A stretch of 64,000 nucleotides of DNA from Flavobacterium ranwuense (GCF_004349315.1 NZ_SMLH01000009.1:96936-160935); one strand, 5' to 3'; shown: positions 53,019 through 61,552, numbered from the stretch's first letter. Notes: generated by a model from the sequence alone, not told the origin. Translations and numbers: made by a program.

Positions 53019-53891
53019 ATGAATATACTAGGAAAACTAATAATAATAGGTGGTGCGGTAGATAAAGGAAGTTTTACTGAAACTGATTTGGATAAAAATG
53101 CAACTAACAATTTAAACTTTTTTGAAACTGGAATTTTAAAAAGGATACTAAACGAATCAAAACACAAAGAAAATTCACGAATAGAAATCATCACAACTGC
53201 TTCAATTATTCCACGCGAAATTGGCCCAGAATATGTTAAGGCTTTTGAATATTTGAATGCTAAAAATATAGATATACTTCATATCGAAAGACGGGAACAA
53301 GCAGCAGAAGAGGAAGTTTTGACTCGATTAAAAGCGGCAGATATTGTTATGTTTACCGGTGGCGATCAATTGCGATTGACTTCCATTCTTGGTGGGACAC
53401 CATTTCATGACATTTTATTGGATAAATACCACAATGAAGAATTTATTTATGCCGGAACTTCAGCAGGAGCTGCAGCGGCCTCTAATAATATGATTTATCA
53501 AGGCAGTAGCTCAGAAGCTTTATTGAAAGGTGAGGTGAAAATTTCAAGTGGATTAGGCTTAATTGACAGAGTTATTATCGATACCCATTTTGTACAACGC
53601 GGGAGAATTGGCAGGCTTTTTCAAGCTGTTGTTGGGAATCCAAGAGTTTTGGGAATAGGACTTGGAGAAGATACCGGTTTGTTGATCACCAATAATGTAG
53701 AGATGGAAGCAATAGGTTCCGGGTTGGTTATTTTGGTAGATGGCCGTGAGATTAAAGATACCAATTTGACGAAAGTAGAATTAGGCCAGCCGATATCAAT
53801 CTCACATTTGGTAACGCATGTTATGAGCAAATTTGACACCTACAATCTAGAAACCCATAAAATGCACATTCAATCTTCACATTACGTATAA
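53019..53891 (+). CDS. cphB: Cyanophycinase
   Basis: 290-residue serine peptidase of family S51. The nucleophile is Ser148 in YAGTSAGAAAASN (145-157), with GGDQLRLT (114-121) as another family motif. It lacks a signal peptide, so it is intracellular, as in cyanobacteria, and cuts cyanophycin to beta-Asp-Arg dipeptides. A box TATCTTTT (52995-53002) is close to a -7 consensus. It is divergent from cphA, with the isoaspartyl peptidase gene following by 74 nt. Confidence 0.95.
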   Translation: MNILGKLIIIGGAVDKGSFTETDLDKNATNNLNFFETGILKRILNESKHKENSRIEIITTASIIPREIGPEYVKAFEYLNAKNIDILHIERREQAAEEEVLTRLKAADIVMFTGGDQLRLTSILGGTPFHDILLDKYHNEEFIYAGTSAGAAAASNNMIYQGSSSEALLKGEVKISSGLGLIDRVIIDTHFVQRGRIGRLFQAVVGNPRVLGIGLGEDTGLLITNNVEMEAIGSGLVILVDGREIKDTNLTKVELGQPISISHLVTHVMSKFDTYNLETHKMHIQSSHYV

Positions 53892-53965
53892 TTTAATTAG
53901 GTTTTGGGTACTTAGTTTAGGGCTTTAGTCTAATATCCAACACTCAACACTTAATTCCCAATACT

Positions 53966-54808
53966 ATGAAACTAATCATACATGGAGGTTTTTTTTCGGA
54001 ATCATCCACCAATCACGAAACAAAAATTGCCAAACAAAATGCATTAGAACGAATTGTAAAAGATTCCTATGCGTTTTTAAAAACACATTCAGCATTAGAA
54101 ACTGTTGTTTATGCAGTTTCACTTTTGGAGGATGATGAATTGTTTAATGCAGGAATTGGTTCCCAAATTCAAAGTGACGGAAAAATCAGAATGAGCGCCG
54201 CAATTATGGATGGAGAAACCCAGAAAATGAGCGGTGTCATCAATATCGAAGAAGTGAAAAATCCTGTTCAGGTGGCTCAAATATTGATGCAATATGATGA
54301 TAGGATTTTAGGTGGAAGTGGAGCAACTAATTTTGCAAGAGAAAATGGTTTTGAACCTTTTTCGACTGAAATTCCACAACGTCGCGTTGAATATGAAGCA
54401 AAGTTAAAATCATTAGGAACCGGAACTGTGGGTTGTGTCGCTTTAGATACAAATGGGAAAATTGCTGTAGCAACTTCAACAGGAGGAAAAGGTTTTGAAA
54501 TTCCTGGACGCATTTCAGATTCTGCAACGGTAGCGGGAAATTATGCCAATGCATCTTGCGGAGTGAGCTTGACAGGAGTAGGTGAGGACATTGTGAGTAA
54601 TGCTACCGCTGCTAAAATTGTGACTCGCGTTACAGACGGTTTTACATTACAAGACGCCTTTATTAAAACTTTCAACGAATTAAAACCTTATGATGGTTTT
54701 GCGGGTGCAATTGCTATTGACAACCAAGGAAATATATTTCATAAGGATTCGCATCCCAGTATGGTTTTTGCCAGTTTTGATGGAGATAAATTTGAGGTTT
54801 TCGATTAG
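53966..54808 (+). CDS. iaaA: Isoaspartyl peptidase / plant-type L-asparaginase
   Basis: 280-residue N-terminal nucleophile hydrolase. The catalytic Thr154 is in GTGTVGCVALD (151-161), preceded by NAGIGSQIQSDGKI and followed by GISKP-like GRISDSATVAGNYA. The precursor is cut before this Thr to give two chains. It would split beta-Asp-Arg made by cyanophycinase and free both amino acids, completing the pathway. Shorter than EcAIII (about 320) but with the same landmarks. Confidence 0.94.
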   Translation: MKLIIHGGFFSESSTNHETKIAKQNALERIVKDSYAFLKTHSALETVVYAVSLLEDDELFNAGIGSQIQSDGKIRMSAAIMDGETQKMSGVINIEEVKNPVQVAQILMQYDDRILGGSGATNFARENGFEPFSTEIPQRRVEYEAKLKSLGTGTVGCVALDTNGKIAVATSTGGKGFEIPGRISDSATVAGNYANASCGVSLTGVGEDIVSNATAAKIVTRVTDGFTLQDAFIKTFNELKPYDGFAGAIAIDNQGNIFHKDSHPSMVFASFDGDKFEVFD

Positions 54809-54839
54809 CCTTTAGTGTAATCGATACCTATTTTTGAGA

Positions 54840-55643
54840 TTAATTTAAAGAGAATTCAAACCAAATAGGAATATGATCGGATATTATTCTGGCTTCTTTT
54901 AGGGAATTAAAATTTTTATGAAAAGGGATAATTCCCGAATTCAGAGTTTTTATTTTTGAAGTTTTGTAATACATATTGTCAAATTCAGAAGCGAGACATT
55001 TACCATTTTTACATTCTTGTTTCAAAGAGGTTTTCTGGTTGACCAAAATCGATTGATACCCCATTTCTTTCAAAGGATTAAAAACCGTGTGTGATTGCGG
55101 ACAATTGAAATCACCTGCAAATATTAAATTCAAGTTGGGATATTCATCGGGTAAAAACTTGAAGTATTTTATCTCGGTTTCAGGTTGTTTATTTTTAGTA
55201 ATAGCATGAAAATTAACGACAGTAAATTGTTTATTTCCATATTGAAACGTACAGAAATAGGGTTCTCTATCAATCTCTAGATGGTATTTTTTTTCGAGCC
55301 AGGCTCTCCCTATTTTCTTGACTTTACTCGTTTTCCAAATAAAGGCATAACGTTCCGTTTTGTAAGCACTGCTGCTGGTTGGATCACTAATTACATAATC
55401 CCATTTGGCTCCTTTTCGATTGAGTTCATCTGCTAATCGGGCTACAGCTTGAGCACCACCATAACCCGCTACAACCTCTTGAATTGCAATGATATCATAG
55501 TCACGAAGTGTATTGGCTATGTAGCTTATCGTTTCATCGGATTTAGATTTTCCAAGGTTTTCTATGTTCCAAGAAAGGAGTTTGGTTTGGGAGAAAGTAA
55601 CGGAGGAAATAAGTAAAAGTAGAAGTGAAAAGAGAGGTTTCAA
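54840..55643 (-). CDS. Endonuclease/exonuclease/phosphatase-family protein
   Basis: 267-residue EEP-fold protein with a signal peptide (about 1-18, SSVTFSQ). Motifs: LSWNIENLGKS (N-terminal Asn), DIIAIQEVV (Glu for metal), FAGDFNCPQSH and SDHIPIWFEF (catalytic His at the end). It may be a secreted nuclease or phosphodiesterase; the substrate is unknown. Convergent with iaaA with a gap of about 30 nt. Confidence 0.92.
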   Translation of the reverse strand: MKPLFSLLLLLISSVTFSQTKLLSWNIENLGKSKSDETISYIANTLRDYDIIAIQEVVAGYGGAQAVARLADELNRKGAKWDYVISDPTSSSAYKTERYAFIWKTSKVKKIGRAWLEKKYHLEIDREPYFCTFQYGNKQFTVVNFHAITKNKQPETEIKYFKFLPDEYPNLNLIFAGDFNCPQSHTVFNPLKEMGYQSILVNQKTSLKQECKNGKCLASEFDNMYYKTSKIKTLNSGIIPFHKNFNSLKEARIISDHIPIWFEFSLN

Positions 55644-55939
55644 TTTGGGGATTGTATTTTAAAGTTTTTTAATTAAAGAATAACGGAAATTACCGATCAA
55701 TAATTGTTTGAACCTCATATTTAATTATGAATTTAGAATATTTTGTTTGATTTTTTTCGGTGATATTCCTCTTTATTTCTTCTCTTTCTAAGACAGGTGT
55801 GATGGCAAAAATAGTGAATTAACTCTGAAATTTCTGTTATGTAATTTTTTAGTTTTTGAATTTAATAAATTAATGATTCTTCCTTTTGTTTTAAAGCTAA
55901 ACCATAAAAATAAAGCATCATTTTACGATTTTTTTATTT
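55644..55939. other. AT-rich gap without a supported gene
   Basis: About 300 nt between the EEP gene start and the small ORF at 55940. It probably contains the promoter of the EEP gene, but no consensus TAnnTTTG was recognised with confidence. No RNA gene or repeat seen. Confidence 0.4.
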
Positions 55940-56056
55940 TCATCTCCTTTTCCAAATTTTATATACTAAAAAAATGATACAGATTGAACCCAAAAAAATT
56001 ATAGCTACATGTGCTGAAAATAACAGATTGGATTTCAAAATAATTGACGACTTCAT
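55940..56056 (-). CDS. Small membrane protein (38 aa)
   Basis: ATG 56056 to TGA 55940. A basic, Ser-rich start is followed by one hydrophobic helix (about 12-32, FSAHVAIIFLGSICIIFLVY) and a basic end KIWKRR: a typical single-pass small membrane protein. Support beyond the frame: a -7-like box TAGTTTTA (56087-56080), then, exactly 20 nt further upstream, a degenerate copy of the palindromic operator that precedes two neighbouring genes. No family recognised. Confidence 0.5.
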   Translation of the reverse strand: MKSSIILKSNLLFSAHVAIIFLGSICIIFLVYKIWKRR

Positions 56057-56079
56057 TGATTTTTTTTTTAAAATTTGTG

Positions 56080-56125
56080 TAAAACTACCTTCTAAAAAGA
56101 ATAGTATTTTACGGTTTTCCTCATT
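56080..56125 (-). promoter_or_regulatory. Promoter with degenerate TTTACGG-N4-CCnnAnn operator
   Basis: Minus-strand -7-like box TAGTTTTA at 56087-56080. At 56108-56125 lies TTTACGG TTTT CCTCATT, one intact and one degenerate half of the motif that is perfect at 57229-57246. The gap between box and operator is 20 nt, as for the other two. Confidence 0.45.
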
Positions 56126-56145
56126 TGGATAAAAAACAGACTATT

Positions 56146-56436
56146 TTATTCAAAAACAGTATTATGAGTTTTTGTGTTATTTTTTATGTAGATAATTTTC
56201 CCTTTTCGATGTCTGGAAAAATGTTTGACTGGGCGTTGCTTATCAGAAAGACCTATTGTGGTTTGTATGGGATCATCAAATTTATTTAATGGATGTTTGT
56301 TTTGATTATTCATTTGTTGCTTTTCATTCGCATCATATTTATTTTGTGTATCTCTTTGTTTTTCTGGTTGTTCTTTTGAGGAAAAAGAGAATAATGCTAT
56401 GAATAACAAGAGTCCTAGAAGTATAATTTTTTTCAT
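56146..56436 (-). CDS. Small exported basic protein (96 aa)
   Basis: Signal-peptide-like N-terminus (about 1-20, ALFSFSSKEQ), then a Gln/Asn/Lys-rich segment (KQRDTQNKYDANEKQQMNNQ) and a basic end (KHFSRHRKGKIIYIKNN). No family recognised. It is 18 nt downstream of the 103-aa gene on the same strand and so likely shares its operator-bearing promoter. Confidence 0.62.
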   Translation of the reverse strand: MKKIILLGLLLFIALFSFSSKEQPEKQRDTQNKYDANEKQQMNNQNKHPLNKFDDPIQTTIGLSDKQRPVKHFSRHRKGKIIYIKNNTKTHNTVFE

Positions 56437-56454
56437 TTATTTTTGAAGAATATA

Positions 56455-56766
56455 TTAGTTACAACATGCATTCTCTATTTTTTTTCGAATTTTAAAAACT
56501 TTTGTAAGTTGCTTTTTTGTTAATAGCTCTTTCTTTATTCCTTTATTCAGTTTTTTGCTTAAGCTTTCAGACTTTACTTTCAAATATGGATATTTTGATA
56601 ATGAAACGCTATTCCCTTTAAGAGATTTTTTATATTGCATAAGATACTCTTTGACATAATTATTATAGTCATTGAGTTTTTCATCCCATTTGTCTAGAAT
56701 TAGTTCCTCTTTATTTTTTTCGGGTACGTTCAGAATGGATTTAGCTTCGTTTTTCTTCATGACCAC
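56455..56766 (-). CDS. Hypothetical Lys-rich protein (103 aa)
   Basis: Soluble, highly charged helical protein (Lys, Glu, Asp, Asn) with a coiled-coil-like pattern about 20-95 and a Cys-Cys-Asn end. ATG at 56766; a second ATG (56760) two codons later. No family recognised. A perfect -7 box TACTTTTG (56812-56805) and palindrome TTACGGGAACCCGTAA (56834-56849) precede it. It heads a two-gene operon with the 96-aa exported protein. Confidence 0.65.
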   Translation of the reverse strand: MVMKKNEAKSILNVPEKNKEELILDKWDEKLNDYNNYVKEYLMQYKKSLKGNSVSLSKYPYLKVKSESLSKKLNKGIKKELLTKKQLTKVFKIRKKIENACCN

Positions 56767-56804
56767 AATTATTTTTTTAAAATCACTTGGATTTTTTATC
56801 TCAT

Positions 56805-56849
56805 CAAAAGTAAGTTTGATAAAGGAGATTGCCTTACGGGAACCCGTAA
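56805..56849 (-). promoter_or_regulatory. Promoter with TTACGG-N4-CCGTAA palindromic operator
   Basis: -7 box TACTTTTG at 56812-56805 on the minus strand. The 16-nt palindrome TTACGGGAACCCGTAA (56834-56849) begins 21 nt upstream of it, centred near -40, a usual activator position. Confidence 0.62.
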
Positions 56850-56886
56850 ACGATCAAAAAAAAGAATACATTGAAATAAAAGACTA

Positions 56887-57174
56887 TTATAGTTTTACCC
56901 AATTACTTGCAATCCAGTCTAATAATTGAGATCTGTAGATTTCGTTTTCCAAAGAGGGATGTTGTAAAAAGCCTTCTGCTTTTTGAAAACTTGCTTTAGT
57001 TTGAGGAACTTTGTATTTCTTTAAAAACTGATTACAGAAATGTATTACTTCAAATTCTTCTGTTTTATCAACATAAACCCTATCAAGAACTTCGATAGTT
57101 TTAGGGTAATCGTCAGCATCTATTGTTTGCGAATATCCAGTAAATGCTAAGTCCTCTCTCGTGAAATCTGCCAT
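56887..57174 (-). CDS. Hypothetical acidic protein (95 aa)
   Basis: Soluble protein of 95 residues, acidic first half (FTREDLAFTGYSQTIDADDYPKTIE cut as DLAFTGYSQTIDADDYP), helical second half ending LLDWIASNWVKL. No family recognised. It stands alone behind a perfect -7 box TAGGTTTG (57208-57201) and the palindrome at 57229-57246, the best copy of the shared operator. Confidence 0.65.
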   Translation of the reverse strand: MADFTREDLAFTGYSQTIDADDYPKTIEVLDRVYVDKTEEFEVIHFCNQFLKKYKVPQTKASFQKAEGFLQHPSLENEIYRSQLLDWIASNWVKL

Positions 57175-57200
57175 TTTATATGATTTTAAGTTTTATTGGC

Positions 57201-57246
57201 CAAACCTAATATCTTTAGAAATCATTTCTTTACGGGAAACCGTAAA
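57201..57246 (-). promoter_or_regulatory. Promoter with TTTACGG-N4-CCGTAAA palindromic operator
   Basis: -7 box TAGGTTTG at 57208-57201 on the minus strand. An 18-nt perfect palindrome, TTTACGG (57229-57235), GAAA, CCGTAAA (57240-57246), starts 20 nt upstream of the box, as for the other copies. Confidence 0.65.
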
Positions 57247-57363
57247 AGAGGTAATTATTTTTTTAAATAATAGCATTCAATTTCTAAGATTTGAAATTGT
57301 TGGTTTTCTTAAACGGATTCTATGATTGTTGTGCCGTTTTTTATTGGAGAGAAACAGAAACTA

Positions 57364-58032
57364 TTATACTAAACCTAAATCTTTGGTAATGGCAATAAGA
57401 TGTACATTATTACTGGCTTTGAAGTATATTTTTAATCTGTTGATTCGTTTTTCGAGACTACTACTGCCATTTGGAATGATTCCAGAGTCTTTAAATTCCG
57501 ATGAAATATCCTCAAGAGTTAAACCTTTAGATAATGATCTCAAAAGTGAAATGTCATAGGATTCAATTTCAAAAAGGGATTTGTCTCTTAATGCATGAGA
57601 TATTTCAGATGATGGTTTGATTTCTTCATTGTTATAAATGCGTTGAATCGCTTTTTTTAGCTCAGGAATGCTATCTCTTCCTTTAGATACATAGGCATTA
57701 ATTTCTAAGTTATTGAATAATGATTTTATTCTAAAGGATTTGTCTTCTATAGAGAATACTATTGTCTTGATATCAGGTTGTACTTTTTTTACTGCCTCAA
57801 TTAGTTCTTCACCAGAGCCGAGCTTGTTTTCTCTATGGTCTGGTTTAAATGACAAATCACTAATTAATAAGTCATAAGGCTGATTGTCATGAAATGCTTT
57901 TTTTATTTTTAAAAATGCATCATCACAGTATTTGGCATGATGAATTTCTAAGATAGAAATTTCCTCTAGAGCTTGAATAACTGCTATACTGATACTGTCT
58001 AAATCTTCGGCTACTAAAACTTTATGAAACAT
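57364..58032 (-). CDS. LuxR-type response regulator
   Basis: 222-residue two-domain regulator. The receiver has acidic Glu9/Asp10 and phospho-acceptor Asp59 (DLLISDLSF), Ser in IVFSIED and Lys in YVSKGRD. The C-terminal helix-turn-helix (about 155-215, LLRSLSKGLTLEDISSEFK, SSLEKRINRLKIYF) is a divergent LuxR type. Its gene is 11 nt downstream of its kinase and next to three promoters that share a palindrome, so it is the natural candidate for binding it. Confidence 0.9.
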   Translation of the reverse strand: MFHKVLVAEDLDSISIAVIQALEEISILEIHHAKYCDDAFLKIKKAFHDNQPYDLLISDLSFKPDHRENKLGSGEELIEAVKKVQPDIKTIVFSIEDKSFRIKSLFNNLEINAYVSKGRDSIPELKKAIQRIYNNEEIKPSSEISHALRDKSLFEIESYDISLLRSLSKGLTLEDISSEFKDSGIIPNGSSSLEKRINRLKIYFKASNNVHLIAITKDLGLV

Positions 58033-58043
58033 AGAATCGTATA

Positions 58044-59762
58044 TTATATTGGAATAATAAATTGCACTTTAAATCCTTTATTAGATTTAGTATCAAAAGT
58101 AATTATTCCTTTTATGGCCTGAATACGGTTTTCCACATTTTGGAGCCCATTTCTCGAATTTAATTGTTCTAATGTTGCTCCGGCCCCGTTATCAGTATAA
58201 TCTATTTGTAATTTGTTTCCTATTTTTTTAAAAGTTAAAACAACTAAACTGCATTTGCTGTGTTTTTTCATATTGACTAACAATTCTTGGATAACACGAT
58301 AAATGATGATTTTTTTGTTACTATCTAATGCCATCCAATTGATTGAATCCATTCCATTAGTTATCACATTTACTTCCTGTGTATTAAACCCGGACATCAT
58401 TTCTTTCAAATCAAATATAAATAAAGGCCCGGTTTGCATAGCATTATTTTCTCGGGATATATTTCGTGTCCTTGAATAAATTTTGTCTAGATTGGAAATC
58501 AATATTTCTTTATTATGATTTGTGGATAAATCTTGAGTTTCAGCAAAAGCCATGGTTTGATAAACATCATTAGCTAATTCATCGTGAAGTTTTTTAGAAA
58601 TGCGAATTTCGGTATTATAAGAAGCTTTGATCTTTTCTCTTTTATTTCTGGCTAAAAGTAAATTAGTTATAAAAACACTTATTATAGTAATGGTTCCCAC
58701 AACTAAATATAAGATTAAATTTCTCTTTTTTTGATGTTCTGATTGAAGTATTTTTTGGGCTCTTAGTTTCTGATTTTCATCTTTTTCTTTTTTTGAATCG
58801 TATTTTATTTTGGCAAATTGATTCTTAGCCTTTTGTCTCACTTTATTTATACTATCATTGATATGGAGGTATTTCAGAGAATATTCTTTGGATTTATTTC
58901 CTGGACTGTTTTGTATTAATAATTTTAGACATTCCAATCTTGAGTCAACGCTGTTAAGCTTTGTTGCTTTTTCATATGCTAGTTGGGCATAATTATTACC
59001 TAAATTGACATTACTTTTTTTATAAAACTCAGAAAGATGGTAATAACTTGAAATTAATCCCCAGTCATCCTTTTCTTTTGTTTTTATTTTTAAGGATTGA
59101 TTTAAATAATCAAATGCTTTTGAATCTCCTACTTTAAAATAGGAATATCCTAGATTATCAATTATTCTGGAAAATAATTCGGCATTGTTTAAAACTTCTT
59201 TTTTGAAAGTTAATGGATATAGAATTTGTATTGCACGCCTATGATTTCCCATTTCCATATATGTTAAGGCGATATTGTTTTTTATACCTGATTTTCGAAG
59301 TTCATCAGTTTTTAAATTTAATGCTTTATTGTAGTAGTAGAGTGCATTTTCATAATCATATGCATATAAATAGTTAATACCAATTATGGTATAAATATTC
59401 CATTTATATTTGGGATTTGTAGTTTTTTCTAAAAAAGGAATCGCCTCCATAGCGGTAGTTTCACTACCAGAATAATCCCCTTGGTTTTGTTGAATAGTAG
59501 CTAAATTTGATATTGAATAGATGATTTTAGAAACATCTTTTTTTTCATCACAGGCTGATTTAGCTTTGTTGAAATAATAATAGGAACTATCATATTCTGA
59601 TTCCTCAAAATATTTGTCTCCTAGGTCAACCAGTCGGTCAATTTCAGCTGTATTATGTTTTTTATTGGGATTGTTTAGCGTCTTTTTTTCACAGGAGTGA
59701 AGTATTAAAAAGAAGAACAATGATAAAAAATAAACTATGGTGTGTAACTTTTTTAGAATCAT
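58044..59762 (-). CDS. TPR-containing sensor histidine kinase
   Basis: 572-residue membrane kinase. It starts with a lipoprotein-like signal (FFFLILHSCEKK, Cys near 24), then about five or six tetratricopeptide repeats on the outer side (about 50-300), one membrane helix (near 350-370), a short HisKA_3 segment with His in RISKKLHDELANDVYQT (around residue 390) and a HATPase domain with DNGAGATLEQLNSRNGLQNV. This layout is common in Bacteroidetes sensors that read a periplasmic signal. Followed by its response regulator. Confidence 0.93.
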   Translation of the reverse strand: MILKKLHTIVYFLSLFFFLILHSCEKKTLNNPNKKHNTAEIDRLVDLGDKYFEESEYDSSYYYFNKAKSACDEKKDVSKIIYSISNLATIQQNQGDYSGSETTAMEAIPFLEKTTNPKYKWNIYTIIGINYLYAYDYENALYYYNKALNLKTDELRKSGIKNNIALTYMEMGNHRRAIQILYPLTFKKEVLNNAELFSRIIDNLGYSYFKVGDSKAFDYLNQSLKIKTKEKDDWGLISSYYHLSEFYKKSNVNLGNNYAQLAYEKATKLNSVDSRLECLKLLIQNSPGNKSKEYSLKYLHINDSINKVRQKAKNQFAKIKYDSKKEKDENQKLRAQKILQSEHQKKRNLILYLVVGTITIISVFITNLLLARNKREKIKASYNTEIRISKKLHDELANDVYQTMAFAETQDLSTNHNKEILISNLDKIYSRTRNISRENNAMQTGPLFIFDLKEMMSGFNTQEVNVITNGMDSINWMALDSNKKIIIYRVIQELLVNMKKHSKCSLVVLTFKKIGNKLQIDYTDNGAGATLEQLNSRNGLQNVENRIQAIKGIITFDTKSNKGFKVQFIIPI

Positions 59763-59955
59763 TTCTCGAAAATACAGAAATTAATTAAAATACTTAATAT
59801 ATCTCCTAAGCAATTTAGAGTATAGTTTTAGAAGAAGAGCTAGAGTTTTCAGTTTCTATGCGTCAATTAAATTATTCTTAGTGTTTTAAATGGTTACATT
59901 GTTTTAATTTTTTTAGTTAAAACTTTATGAAACATAGAATTGAGTATTATTTTGA

Positions 59956-60069
59956 TTATTTTTAGCAGATGATATTGGGACAGTTTCATCTCCAGATTTA
60001 CATCCTGTAACTGATAAACCATTAAAACCTATTACGCAATATATTATTGATAAATATCTAAAACAATAG
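59956..60069 (+). pseudogene. C-terminal remnant of an unidentified gene
   Basis: 37 codons without a start codon, closed by TAG at 60067-60069 and limited upstream by a TGA. The product looks like the end of a real protein (LADDIGTVSSPDLHPVTDKP then LKPITQYIIDKYLK). No family can be named. The rest of the gene is absent, so it is likely a leftover of a deletion or rearrangement. Confidence 0.35.
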
Positions 60070-60090
60070 TATTATTTAAAACTAAATTTT

Positions 60091-60126
60091 AAAAACAAAA
60101 AAACCCCAATCTTTCGATTGAGGTTT
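60091..60126 (-). terminator. Intrinsic terminator of the thrS-infC-rpmI-rplT operon
   Basis: Arms AAACCCCAATC (60101-60111) / GATTGAGGTTT (60116-60126) with one C-A mismatch; the A-run at 60091-60100 gives the minus-strand T-run. Confidence 0.8.
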
Positions 60127-60165
60127 CTATATAAGTAAGTAATCTAAATTGAGTTGATAAAACGT

Positions 60166-60510
60166 TTATTTTACTTTATTAAGTACTGCTTTGAAAGCTT
60201 CTGGGTGGTTCATAGCTAAATCTGCAAGAACTTTACGGTTCAATTCGATTCCGTTAGCTTTTACTTTACCCATGAATTGTGAATAAGACATTCCTTCCAA
60301 TCTAGCTCCAGCGTTGATACGTTGAATCCATAAAGCACGGAAATTTCTTTTGTTCACTTTTCTGTCACGGTAAGCGTAGCACATTGCTTTCTCTACCGCA
60401 TTCTTAGCAACTGTCCAAACGTTTTTACGTCTACCAAAGAAACCTTTGGCTTGCTTCATTATTTTTTTTCTTCTTGCTCTTTTAGCAACTGAATTTACCG
60501 ATCTTGGCAT
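60166..60510 (-). CDS. rplT: 50S ribosomal protein L20
   Basis: 114-residue L20, an RNA-binding assembly protein of the large subunit. Typical start [20 protein letters not shown] and [20 protein letters not shown], then [20 protein letters not shown]. It ends the thrS-infC-rpmI-rplT operon. The gap to rpmI (171 nt) is unusually long and AT-rich. In other bacteria L20 represses this operon; no leader structure was recognised here. Confidence 0.98.
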   Translation of the reverse strand: MPRSVNSVAKRARRKKIMKQAKGFFGRRKNVWTVAKNAVEKAMCYAYRDRKVNKRNFRALWIQRINAGARLEGMSYSQFMGKVKANGIELNRKVLADLAMNHPEAFKAVLNKVK

Positions 60511-60681
60511 AATTTTGATGTGTTTTTGTAGCAGGCGGCTTGAATTTAATCAAAAGCACTTAATGGCCATACTCCAAGGTTATTTTAAATTGTTTTAACC
60601 TAAAGATTATTTAGTCAAAAGTTATTAAAGTCGAATGTCGAAAGTCTTTAAGACCTTTGAGTTTTCAACGTTAAGACTTAA

Positions 60682-60879
60682 TTAAATAATTCTTAATTGT
60701 TGTTTGATGCTTTTCATATCTGTTTTGTGAACTAGCGCTGAGTGTGTCAAAGCTAATTTACGTTTTTTAGACTTTTTAGTCAAGATGTGACTTTTAAAAG
60801 CATGCTTTCTTTTAATCTTTCCAGAACCAGTAACTTTGAAACGTTTCTTGGCGCTAGATTTGGTTTTCATTTTAGGCAT
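60682..60879 (-). CDS. rpmI: 50S ribosomal protein L35
   Basis: 65-residue L35 with the conserved basic start [20 protein letters not shown] and [14 protein letters not shown]. It lies between infC (115-nt gap) and rplT. Typical size and sequence. Confidence 0.98.
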   Translation of the reverse strand: MPKMKTKSSAKKRFKVTGSGKIKRKHAFKSHILTKKSKKRKLALTHSALVHKTDMKSIKQQLRII

Positions 60880-60994
60880 TTTTTCCTAGTGTTTTAATTT
60901 ATTCTTACTTACTATCTTTTAGTCTAAAGTTTAAAAGTCTAAAGTTTAAAAGTCAGCTTATGACTTTCGGCTTTATGACTTCCGACTTTAAGAC

Positions 60995-61552
60995 TTATTT
61001 CTTCTTTTTCGGAGCAATGAACATAATCATTCTCTTTCCTTCAAGAACTGGCATCGCTTCCACTTTACCAAACTCTTCAAGATCTGTTGCTAGTCTCAAT
61101 AATAATATTTGACCTTGATCTTTATAGATAATCGAACGCCCTTTAAAGAAAACAAAAGCTTTCAATTTAGCTCCTTCTTTCAAGAACTTCTCAGCATTCT
61201 TTCTCTTAAATTCATAATCATGCTCATCTGTTTGAGGTCCAAAACGAATTTCCTTAACGACTACTTGTGTAGATTTCGCTTTCAGGATTTTATCACGTTT
61301 CTTTTGCTCGTAAACAAATTTCTTGTAATCCATGATTTTACAAACCGGCGGATCAGCATTTGGTGAAATCTCAACTAAATCCAATTCAAATTGATCAGCT
61401 AATCTTAAAGCTTCCGAAAGTTTAAAAACTCCAGGCTCAATATTTTCACCTACAAGTCTTACTTCTTGTACACCACGAATAAGGCTGTTTATTCTGTGGG
61501 CATCTTTTTTTTCTACGCGAGGTTGGTAACCTCTGTTGCTTCTTATTGCTAT
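60995..61552 (-). CDS. infC: Translation initiation factor IF-3 (AUA start codon)
   Basis: 185-residue IF-3, which keeps 30S subunits apart and proofreads the start codon. The N-terminal domain (about 1-78) reads [20 protein letters not shown], and the C-terminal domain ends [15 protein letters not shown]. No ATG, GTG or TTG gives the full N-terminal domain; the homologous start is the ATA at 61552 (ATA GCA ATA AGA AGC AAC). Later in-frame TTG starts would lose 56 residues. E. coli infC uses AUU for autoregulation, so AUA here fits the same scheme. It starts 16 nt after thrS. Confidence 0.93.
   Translation of the reverse strand: MAIRSNRGYQPRVEKKDAHRINSLIRGVQEVRLVGENIEPGVFKLSEALRLADQFELDLVEISPNADPPVCKIMDYKKFVYEQKKRDKILKAKSTQVVVKEIRFGPQTDEHDYEFKRKNAEKFLKEGAKLKAFVFFKGRSIIYKDQGQILLLRLATDLEEFGKVEAMPVLEGKRMIMFIAPKKKK

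Noticed and set aside
60511..60994. L20/IF-3 autoregulatory RNA structure in the rpmI flanks
   Set aside because: Only AT-rich repeats were seen; no hairpin or pseudoknot resembling known leaders.
61384..61384. TTG start for infC
   Set aside because: Would remove the N-terminal domain, which is fully conserved in frame back to ATA 61552.
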